In this document: positions 1 through 5,937 of the stretch, piece after piece
Position numbering within the stretch: position 1 is the stretch's first letter
How the letters are laid out: every line of letters begins with the position of its first letter
Assembly: GCA_964577615.1 (NCBI GenBank)
Contig: CAZNZW010000095.1
Coordinates: forward strand, 1 to 6,338
DNA: 6,338 nucleotides
Direction: 5' to 3'
DNA from: QNYZ01 sp964577615
GTDB lineage: Bacteria > Desulfobacterota > Desulfobacteria > Desulfobacterales > QNYZ01
Notes under the pieces: generated by a model
Databases searched by the model: none
The model's input: only the letters and a program-made list of their open reading frames with translations
What the model was told of the DNA's origin: nothing
Position numbers and translations under genes: made by a program

Positions 1-282
1 GGGCTGATTGTCGACGATACGATCCATTTCCTCTACCGGTTGAAAACGGAGATGAAACGGACCGGCCCGGTCAAATCCGCCATCGCGGCGTCGATCATGG
101 GGACCGGCCGACCGATTATTTTCACCAGCATCGTATTAAGCCTCGGATTTTTCGTGCTTGTCTTCGCGAGTTTCAAACCGATCATCAATTTCGGCATCCT
201 GTCGGTGGTGGTGATCGTGCTGGCATTGATTTTTGATCTGATTGTACTGCCGGCGGTGATGGTTGTTACCCATCGGCGTTAA
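1..282 (+). CDS. RND/MMPL-family exporter, C-terminal end only
   Basis: Partial gene: the reading frame is open at the left edge, and only the last 93 codons before a TAA stop are present. RND permeases are large inner-membrane, proton-driven exporters. The visible part begins with GLIVDDTIHFLYRLK, the loop and helix carrying the paired Asp residues (D5, D6 of the visible part) typical of the RND proton-relay region. It continues with GRPIIFTSIVLSLGFFVLVF and FKPIINFGILS, then a last hydrophobic helix ending LPAVMVV. This order matches the end of the second MMPL domain in the HAE-type RND group that includes lipid and hopanoid exporters. The substrate cannot be told from this fragment. The gene converges on the TRAP permease gene, so it is not part of the sulfonation block. 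Family assignment is firm; subfamily is an inference. Confidence 0.85.
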   Translation, partial: GLIVDDTIHFLYRLKTEMKRTGPVKSAIAASIMGTGRPIIFTSIVLSLGFFVLVFASFKPIINFGILSVVVIVLALIFDLIVLPAVMVVTHRR

Positions 283-329
283 AAAGATCCGAACATCTGC
301 AATAAATCCCGGATAATTTTGGTCCTGAA

Positions 330-359
330 GGATGAAGTCCATTCGTCGAATATTCATCC
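330..359. repeat. Inverted repeat (hairpin) between two convergent genes
   Basis: Arms GGATGAA (330-336) and TTCATCC (353-359) pair perfectly over 7 bp. An inner ATTC/GAAT pairing (341-344 with 348-351) around a GTC loop gives a two-tier hairpin with an unequal internal bulge. It lies in the 158-nt gap between the stop codons of the RND gene and the TRAP gene, where a two-way terminator would be expected. There is no T-run directly after the stem on either strand, so it does not fit a standard intrinsic terminator. The rest of the gap (283-440) shows no gene or other recognisable element. Confidence 0.35.
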
Positions 360-440
360 CATAACAGCTTTTAATGAAGGTAAACTCTGATGGCCCTGTC
401 TTGGAAAGGGAACCTTGCCGGGCACCAGGGGTAGGAAATA

Positions 441-2378
441 TTAATATGAAATCGGCGCCAGCATGTCCATGGCGTCTGGCAGAAACATGACGATTTTCGG
501 AAAGACGGTCAAAATGATAATCACCAGGACTTCCACGATGACAAAGGGGAAGATGCCTCTGAATATTTTGCTCATGGGCACATCGGCCACGCCGGCGATG
601 ACGAAAACATTGATGCCCACCGGCGGTGAGATCTGGCCCATTTCCATCATGATGACCATGATCACACCGAACCAGATCGGATCGAAACCCAGGGCCAGAA
701 TGGTGGGAAAGATGATCGGCAACGTCAGCATGATCATGGGGATAATGTTCATCAGCATGCCCAGGATCAGGTATAAAAACAGGATCAGCGTAAAAGTCAC
801 GTAGCGGGATACGTGCAGGCCGGAAAGAAATGCGGACAACTGCATGGGAATGCCCGTCAGCGTTATGAAATAGCCCATGATGGCCACGCCGATGAGAATA
901 CCGGCCACCATGGCTGTGATCTGAACCGATGAAAGAAGGGACTCAAAAAATTTGGCCTTTCCAAATTCCCGGGAAGCCATGGCGATGACAAAAGCCCCCA
1001 GCACGCCGACCCCGCCGGCCTCGGTGGGCGTAAAAAACCCCCGATAGATGCCGCCGATGACCAGCGCAAACAGCAGGAGCACGGGCCAGATATTGCGCAG
1101 GGCCGCAAATTTGTCGCGCAGTGGGGTTTCCGGCGCTTTGGGTCCCAGATTCGGGTTGAAGCGGCACTGCAGATAGACGGCAAGGGCAAACAGCAGGGTC
1201 AGTAGAATTCCGGGCATGATGCCGGCCATAAACAGTTTTCCCACGGATTCCTCGGTAACGATTCCGTAGACGATGAACCCCAGGCTGGGAGGAATCAGGA
1301 TGCCGAGGGTACCCCCGGCCGCCACCGACCCGGTGGCCAGAGAATCATCGTAGTTGTATTTTTTCATCTCGGGGATGGCCACCGATCCCATGGTGGCGGC
1401 CGTGGCCATGCTGTCACCGCTGATGGCGGCAAAACCGCCGCAGCCGAAAATTGTCGCGATGGCCAGCCCTCCCGGCATCTGACCGAACCACTTGTAGCTC
1501 GCATCGTACAGTTTCTTGCTGATGCCGGCATTCAGGCAGAAGAAGCCCATCAATACGAAAAAAGGAACCACACAGAAAAAGTAGTTGGCCACCGAATCAT
1601 AGACGGCCATTTTCATTACGCCCAGGGCGATATCAAGGCCGGTGATGTACCAGGTGCCCAAGAGGCCGACCAGAATCATGGTAAAGGCCACGGGAAATCC
1701 CACGAACAGTAGAATCAGCATCATGGCGATCATAAAAACACCGATCAGGGCAGGGCCCAGATCCGGAGACAACAGTTTCAAGCCCAGAGGTGTCAATATA
1801 ACCGCAGTGGCAATCGCGTAAACCAAGATCACGGCCCGTTTGGGGTTGGCAAAGATTTCCAGCAGGCGGGCCTGGTGGTGCAATAAGTCAGCCACCATGA
1901 CCAGCACCATCAGGGTACTGCCCAGGGCCGTTGTCAGAAAAAGAGGCCACATGGGCCATGACAGAATCTCGCTGTTTTCACTGATATGGAGGGCTTCAAT
2001 GGTCTTGCCGACGTATTGCCAGCCGATCAGGGCAAAAATAAAAATACCCAGAACAGCGAAGAGGGCGGCCATCAATTCCTGGCATCGATCGGAAAAACGG
2101 TTCTTCAGCAGATCCACGCTGACATGGCCGCCCATGATCATGGTATGGGCCAGGCTGAAAAAGCACATGACGGCCAGCAGGAAGGTCTCCAGTTCGATCA
2201 CACCGGTCATGGGCCGTTGAAAAAAAATCCGCAGCACAATATCAATTCCGATGATTAATGCCATCAGCAGCGCCAGCAGCGCGGCGATATAAGCGAGGAA
2301 TTTGCTGATCGGATTGACGAACTTCTGCAATCCGGCACCGACGCTTTCCATAAGCCCGGCAACCTGTGGGGTATCCAT
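441..2378 (-). CDS. TRAP transporter permease, fused small (DctQ) and large (DctM) subunits
   Basis: 645-residue inner-membrane protein. TRAP transporters import organic anions using a sodium or proton gradient and an extracytoplasmic binding protein. Residues about 25-175 form the DctQ part, four hydrophobic helices (about 25-50, 64-84, 102-124, 143-166) with the family-type GGHVSVDLL stretch at 83-91. A linker helix near 181-200 leads into the DctM part (about 205-635). This carries the recognised DctM motifs: ISGDSMATAATMGS (319-332) with IPEM (335-338), GGTLGILIPPS (355-365), FFTPTEAGG (448-456) and MGQISPPVGIN (580-590). The length fits a complete Q-M fusion. The start is supported by GGGAG (2387-2391), 8 nt upstream of the ATG. 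This Shine-Dalgarno sequence overlaps the TAG stop of the MoaD-like gene, so translation of the two is probably coupled. No binding-protein gene (DctP or TAXI type) is present in the window, and the gene is the last of its operon here. Substrate unknown. Confidence 0.95.
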   Translation of the reverse strand: MDTPQVAGLMESVGAGLQKFVNPISKFLAYIAALLALLMALIIGIDIVLRIFFQRPMTGVIELETFLLAVMCFFSLAHTMIMGGHVSVDLLKNRFSDRCQELMAALFAVLGIFIFALIGWQYVGKTIEALHISENSEILSWPMWPLFLTTALGSTLMVLVMVADLLHHQARLLEIFANPKRAVILVYAIATAVILTPLGLKLLSPDLGPALIGVFMIAMMLILLFVGFPVAFTMILVGLLGTWYITGLDIALGVMKMAVYDSVANYFFCVVPFFVLMGFFCLNAGISKKLYDASYKWFGQMPGGLAIATIFGCGGFAAISGDSMATAATMGSVAIPEMKKYNYDDSLATGSVAAGGTLGILIPPSLGFIVYGIVTEESVGKLFMAGIMPGILLTLLFALAVYLQCRFNPNLGPKAPETPLRDKFAALRNIWPVLLLFALVIGGIYRGFFTPTEAGGVGVLGAFVIAMASREFGKAKFFESLLSSVQITAMVAGILIGVAIMGYFITLTGIPMQLSAFLSGLHVSRYVTFTLILFLYLILGMLMNIIPMIMLTLPIIFPTILALGFDPIWFGVIMVIMMEMGQISPPVGINVFVIAGVADVPMSKIFRGIFPFVIVEVLVIIILTVFPKIVMFLPDAMDMLAPISY

Positions 2379-2386
2379 CAGTTCAT

Positions 2387-2391
2387 CTCCC
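2387..2391 (-). promoter_or_regulatory. Ribosome-binding site of the TRAP permease, overlapping the preceding stop codon
   Basis: On the - strand, GGGAG starts with the last G of the TAG stop of the MoaD-like gene and sits 8 nt before the ATG at 2378. This placement fixes the TRAP start and suggests that ribosomes ending the MoaD-like frame re-initiate on the TRAP gene. Confidence 0.7.
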
Positions 2392-2681
2392 TACCCCCCC
2401 ATGGCCGGGGGAAATAAAACCACTTCATCACCGTCTTTCAGCTCGGATTCCAGTTGCCCGTTCATATTTTTCCAACTGCGTCCATTCACCAGTATCAATG
2501 CGCCGCCAATCGTTTTCAGGTTATCGCCATCGAAAAAATGTGTTGAAAATTCAACCCCGTACCGCGTGGACAACGCCTGCAGCAATTGTCTGATTGTTAT
2601 GCGCTCGAATTCCATTTCCAGGCAGGCACAATCCCCCATCGCCTGGCGAATGAAAAGGTATGGCCGGATTTTAATCTTCAT
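2391..2681 (-). CDS. MoaD/ThiS-family sulfur-carrier-like protein
   Basis: 96-residue protein with a ubiquitin-like (beta-grasp) fold expected. MoaD and ThiS proteins carry sulfur as a C-terminal thiocarboxylate after adenylation by a MoeB/ThiF-type enzyme, for molybdopterin, thiazole or other sulfur transfers. Visible features: an N-terminal strand KIKIRPYLF (2-10), the TIRQLLQALSTRYG helix region (29-42), ALILVNGRSW (61-70), and the typical end DGDEVVLFPPAMGG (83-96) with the Gly-Gly terminus needed for activation. A longer frame runs back to 2801, but that extension lies inside the Sat-CysC gene and looks like its shadow. The ATG at 2681 puts the family's first strand right at the start. 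No clear Shine-Dalgarno sequence precedes this ATG. It begins 13 nt after the Sat-CysC stop, so translational coupling is likely. No MoeB, ThiF or other molybdopterin gene lies nearby, so its partner is unknown. A role as a stand-alone carrier, or for a tungsten or molybdenum enzyme elsewhere, is possible. Confidence 0.88.
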   Translation of the reverse strand: MKIKIRPYLFIRQAMGDCACLEMEFERITIRQLLQALSTRYGVEFSTHFFDGDNLKTIGGALILVNGRSWKNMNGQLESELKDGDEVVLFPPAMGG

Positions 2682-2694
2682 GGTATCGGCCGGT

Positions 2695-4407
2695 TTATAT
2701 ATACCCCTTGTGCCCGAGGTATAACAACACCTCCTGGGCGGCTTCATTGGGTGTCGTGTCTGCCGTATCAATGCGCACTTCCGGGTTTTCCGGAACTTCA
2801 TATGGGTCGTCCACGCCGGTAAAGCCCTTGATCAGCCCGGCCCGGGCCTTGGCGTACATGCCTTTACGGTCCCGTTTTTCGCACACTTCGATGGAGGTGG
2901 ACACATGCACCTCAACAAATCTTCCGTGAGCTTCGATATTTTCCCGGATCTGCCGGCGCGTGTTGGCATACGGCGCAATGGGCGCACAGATGGCGATGCC
3001 CCGGTTTTTGGTGATCTCTCCGGCCACAAACCCGATCCGTCTGACGTTGATGTCCCGGTCTTCTTTTGAAAAACTGAGTTCGCTGGAAAGGTTGTGCCGC
3101 ACAATATCCCCGTCCAGCAGGGTCACCGGCCGGCCGCCGATTTCCTGGAAGTAGGAAAAGAGCACCTTGGCCACCGTGGACTTGCCGGATCCGGAAAGGC
3201 CGGTCATAAAGATGGTGAATCCCTGTTTTTCAGGCGGCGGATAGGCCCGTGCCAGCTCCGCCATGACCGAGGGGAAGGTGGCCCAGTCCGGTATTTTTTT
3301 CCCCGACCGGATGCGTTGTTGCAGGTCGGCGCCGGACAATGATCGGGTCCGGGTTCCTTCGGGCACCTGGTCTTTGGTCTGGTATTCGTCCTCATCGGGC
3401 AGGTAGACCAGCTCTTCAAAGGGAACAATACCGATGTCGAGCTCCTCGCTGAATTCCATGGAGAGCGATGTGGCCGCATCACTGTCGTAAAAGGATTCTT
3501 CATTACCATTTTTTCCGGGGCTGGCATGATCCCGGCCCACGATAAAATGGGTGCAGCCATAATTTTTTTGAATGATGGCGTGCAGCAGCGCCTCTTTGGG
3601 GCCGGCGGCGCGCATGGCAAAGGGCAATAAATTCAGCAGAAACGTATCCGGCGGATATTGCCCGGAAACGGCTTTGTAGCAGCGGACACGGGTAAAGTGA
3701 TCGAAATCGCCCGGATGGGTCATCCCCACCACCGGATGAATCAGGATATTGGCTTTGGCCGTGCGCATGGCCCGCATGGTCATTTCGAACTGAAGACGCT
3801 GAATCGGGCTGCGGGTCTGAAACCCCACCACCCGTTTCCATCCCAGTTTGGTGAACAGCGCGCGTGTTTCCCGGGGCGTCAGCCGAAGCTGTTTGAAGTC
3901 AAAGTGCAGGGGCAGACTCAAGACTTCCAGCCTGCCGCCGATACAGACATCGCCGGCCAGATGATAGAGATAGTTTACGCCCGGATGTTGCCTGTTCCGG
4001 GTTGCGTATACCATTTCGGCTTCTTTGTCGCGATCCAGCGGCCACATATCCTCGATGTGCATCACGGCCAGCAGGAATCCCTCATGGTCCCGCAGCGTGA
4101 CCGACTGGCCGGTTTCCAGGGATTTGGCCTGGATCTGGGAAATATCAAGGCATACCGGCAGGGGAAAAACAAGCCCGCTCTGCAGCCGCATGCGGTCCAG
4201 CACCGATTCATACTCGGAGCGGCACATGAACCCCTTAAGCGGCGAATAGGCGCCCACGGCCAGGAGTTCCAGATCGCACAGCTGCCGTTCATTGAGGGTA
4301 ATATCCGGGAGGCTGAAGGAAAGCTCCTTCAAAATGGCCGCCCGCTGGTCGTCAACCAGAAGATTAACGAGCTCCCCTCCGTGGGGGATCGGGTTTGATG
4401 CGTTCAT
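2695..4407 (-). CDS. sat/cysC: Fused sulfate adenylyltransferase / adenylylsulfate kinase with altered ATP sulfurylase site
   Basis: 570-residue cytoplasmic protein. The family makes APS from sulfate and ATP (Sat) and phosphorylates APS to PAPS (CysC). The N-terminal PUA-like and Sat domains span about 1-390: GAYSPLKGFM (52-61), FQTRSPIQRLQFE (196-208), HPVVGMTHPGDFDHFTRVR (224-242), NYGCTHFIVGRDHASPG (282-298). The CysC domain spans about 395-570: Walker A GLSGSGKST (403-411), LDGD (431-434), FSKEDRDINVRRIGF (446-460), ICAPIAPY (473-480), and KGMYAKARAGLIKGFTGVDD (515-534). Domain order and length match known fused enzymes. The Sat motif normally reads QTRNPxHRxH; here S200, Q203 and Q206 replace Asn, His and His, so ATP sulfurylase activity is doubtful. 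All CysC motifs I recognise are intact. The ATG at 4407 is the only good start, because an in-frame TAA lies 9 nt upstream. A GGAG (4420-4423) sits a rather long 12 nt before it. It lies directly downstream of the sulfotransferase, which would use its PAPS. Confidence 0.95.
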   Translation of the reverse strand: MNASNPIPHGGELVNLLVDDQRAAILKELSFSLPDITLNERQLCDLELLAVGAYSPLKGFMCRSEYESVLDRMRLQSGLVFPLPVCLDISQIQAKSLETGQSVTLRDHEGFLLAVMHIEDMWPLDRDKEAEMVYATRNRQHPGVNYLYHLAGDVCIGGRLEVLSLPLHFDFKQLRLTPRETRALFTKLGWKRVVGFQTRSPIQRLQFEMTMRAMRTAKANILIHPVVGMTHPGDFDHFTRVRCYKAVSGQYPPDTFLLNLLPFAMRAAGPKEALLHAIIQKNYGCTHFIVGRDHASPGKNGNEESFYDSDAATSLSMEFSEELDIGIVPFEELVYLPDEDEYQTKDQVPEGTRTRSLSGADLQQRIRSGKKIPDWATFPSVMAELARAYPPPEKQGFTIFMTGLSGSGKSTVAKVLFSYFQEIGGRPVTLLDGDIVRHNLSSELSFSKEDRDINVRRIGFVAGEITKNRGIAICAPIAPYANTRRQIRENIEAHGRFVEVHVSTSIEVCEKRDRKGMYAKARAGLIKGFTGVDDPYEVPENPEVRIDTADTTPNEAAQEVLLYLGHKGYI

Positions 4408-4444
4408 CCGGTTTTTTTACTCCATCGTACCGTTTAGTCCTGCG

Positions 4445-5845
4445 CTATTTAAGGCCGAAGTCAAAAGACGCTTTCCGCTCTATTTTTTCCGGAATTCCAT
4501 AATCGTAATGTTCCATATATTCTTTGAATTCCTCAAAAAGCGCCTGTCCGTCAAATCCATACTCTTCAAGGGAATAGGTGTGTCTCCCGTATTTGCCCTG
4601 TTTGTTGTTTTCAAGATAAGCCCGCATTCTCTTTTCAAGTTCTTCCGTATATTCAAGGTCGAAGTGGTTATAAATTTTCTTTACCATGCCGATGGGGTCT
4701 GAAAAAAAATCATCGTACATGCAGTCAAAAAACTGATTTTCTTTTTCTGGATGCTTTTTTCTGTATTTCAGAGGTTCCATGATACAGCCTTTGACATATG
4801 GAACATTATACGCTCCAAATGCCTGCTTATCAAATGCACCGTCCCTGTCAAAGGCGATACACCACGACTCTTCAAGGCGACTGATCGAGGGCAGTGTAAT
4901 TAACGGGTTTCTATGGGTCAACACTATTCTGGCGTCAGTAAACTCCTCCATCATTACGGGAAAAAAATCAGCATAGGAGGGAGATTTGAGCGTCCAATGC
5001 GATTTTGCCGGGCGGTAGGCATCCAGAGTTTTAAAAAACATACGTTCATATCTGAATACCGGACGTTTGCCTTTCATTGTAAACATCTTGTCGGTATATA
5101 TCTTTCCGGCATTGGGCTGGTTCAGGAAATGCATGCCGTTATGGGCAAGCATATAGATGTAGGATTCTTCCATCTCGGTCGCAGACCAGAGATGGGATTC
5201 AGCAAATTTTTCCAGAAAACCGGGCGCCAGCTTGGAAACAGTCGCCATGGCCGCCCCGCTTTTTTTGATCCTTGGATCCTTCATCGGGTCAGCATCTGCG
5301 GCCAGCGGCGGCAGCACAGCCTCCATCTCATATGTAAACGGCGAACGCGTATTTGGATCCTCACTCATCAGGCGTTGCAGCAGTGTGGTCCCGGAACGGG
5401 GAGATCCCGTGATAATCACAGGCGCTTTAAACTTTCCGTTGGCCTCGATAAAATCCTTGTTCGCGTCGTAATGTTGAAGTACTTTTTTACGATTTTTCAA
5501 CCAGTCTGTGGCCATTTTCTTGAGCAGGAACCTTCCTATGGCAGAAAGATATGGATTGTTATCAATCCCGTCACAGAATGATTCAATGATGTCCCTGTTT
5601 TCTTTTATATCAACCTCGTTTCCAAGGTATTTATCTAAAGGCGCTGAACTGTCAAATTCCTTGAGCATAGCTTTCTTGAACTTAAAGCCATGTGATCCAA
5701 ATAAGCGATAACCACTGTCTATCCATTTTACGACATTCAACAATGCTGAATAATTTATATGGTTCTTTGGATATCGCTCAGGTGAACCGTCTTTGTGGCT
5801 TTGGGGGTCGCATTCATAGTAATTTGATGCGTCTATCCGTGTCAT
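4445..5845 (-). CDS. PAPS-dependent sulfotransferase family protein
   Basis: 466-residue protein, probably cytoplasmic; no signal peptide or membrane segment is seen. It would transfer the sulfo group of PAPS to a hydroxyl or amine of an unknown acceptor. The 5'-phosphosulfate loop is ITGSPRSGTTLLQRLM (145-160). The second cofactor-binding region is WTLKSPSYADF (284-294) followed by ARIVLTHRNP (305-314), with S320 as the likely 3'-phosphate-binding Ser. The C-terminal part has the usual FFDCMYDDFFSDPIGMVKKI (372-391) and GKYGRHTYSLEEYGFD (417-432) stretches. These place it in the bacterial Sulfotransfer_3 group rather than among cytosolic steroid sulfotransferases. About 140 residues precede the P-loop, mostly helical in appearance. 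Start chosen at 5845 because AAAGGAG lies 6 nt upstream. It sits 37 nt before Sat-CysC, its likely PAPS source. Spot counts give roughly 32-40% G+C over much of the gene, against 57-67% in the Sat-CysC gene, with one G+C-rich patch near 5281-5340. This suggests separate origin. Confidence 0.92.
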   Translation of the reverse strand: MTRIDASNYYECDPQSHKDGSPERYPKNHINYSALLNVVKWIDSGYRLFGSHGFKFKKAMLKEFDSSAPLDKYLGNEVDIKENRDIIESFCDGIDNNPYLSAIGRFLLKKMATDWLKNRKKVLQHYDANKDFIEANGKFKAPVIITGSPRSGTTLLQRLMSEDPNTRSPFTYEMEAVLPPLAADADPMKDPRIKKSGAAMATVSKLAPGFLEKFAESHLWSATEMEESYIYMLAHNGMHFLNQPNAGKIYTDKMFTMKGKRPVFRYERMFFKTLDAYRPAKSHWTLKSPSYADFFPVMMEEFTDARIVLTHRNPLITLPSISRLEESWCIAFDRDGAFDKQAFGAYNVPYVKGCIMEPLKYRKKHPEKENQFFDCMYDDFFSDPIGMVKKIYNHFDLEYTEELEKRMRAYLENNKQGKYGRHTYSLEEYGFDGQALFEEFKEYMEHYDYGIPEKIERKASFDFGLK

Positions 5846-5851
5846 GGCTGT

Positions 5852-5858
5852 CTCCTTT
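5852..5858 (-). promoter_or_regulatory. Strong ribosome-binding site of the sulfotransferase
   Basis: AAAGGAG on the - strand lies 6 nt before the ATG at 5845, the best Shine-Dalgarno sequence in the block. It fixes the start of the sulfotransferase. The 92-nt gap around it (5846-5937) is the widest in the - strand block and is where an internal promoter or terminator could sit. I could not recognise a convincing -35/-10 pair, a sigma-54 site or a hairpin with a T-run there. Confidence 0.75.
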
Positions 5859-5937
5859 CAATTCCAATGTTTTTGGTTCGTTTTGGTCGCCTGATAACGG
5901 TTCACGGGTGTTCCGCCTCTTTCAGGGGGTTTCCGTA

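Noticed and set aside
136..357. 73-codon frame on the - strand across the end of the RND gene
   Set aside because: It is antisense to conserved RND membrane helices; rich in His/Asp/Arg, as expected from the complement of hydrophobic codons.
396..430. CCCTG...CAGGG pairing downstream of the TRAP stop as a terminator
   Set aside because: A 5-bp stem with a loop of about 25 nt and no T-run on the - strand is too weak to call.
2682..2705. GGTAT...ATACC inverted repeat at the Sat-CysC stop and MoaD start
   Set aside because: Only 5 bp pair around a 14-nt loop, which is easily expected by chance; no T-run follows.
2682..2801. N-terminal extension of the MoaD-like protein by 40 residues from an ATG at 2801
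   Set aside because: The extension lies within the Sat-CysC gene in another frame, is rich in Arg/Lys/Cys without family resemblance, and the family's first strand begins at the ATG at 2681.
3658..4398. 246-codon open frame on the + strand, antisense to Sat-CysC
   Set aside because: The sense strand codes for clear Sat motifs over the same stretch; the antisense product has no recognisable domain and is a shadow of G+C-rich coding DNA.
4913..5581. 222-codon open frame on the + strand, antisense to the sulfotransferase
   Set aside because: It overlaps the sulfotransferase cofactor-binding motifs on the other strand and has no family resemblance of its own.
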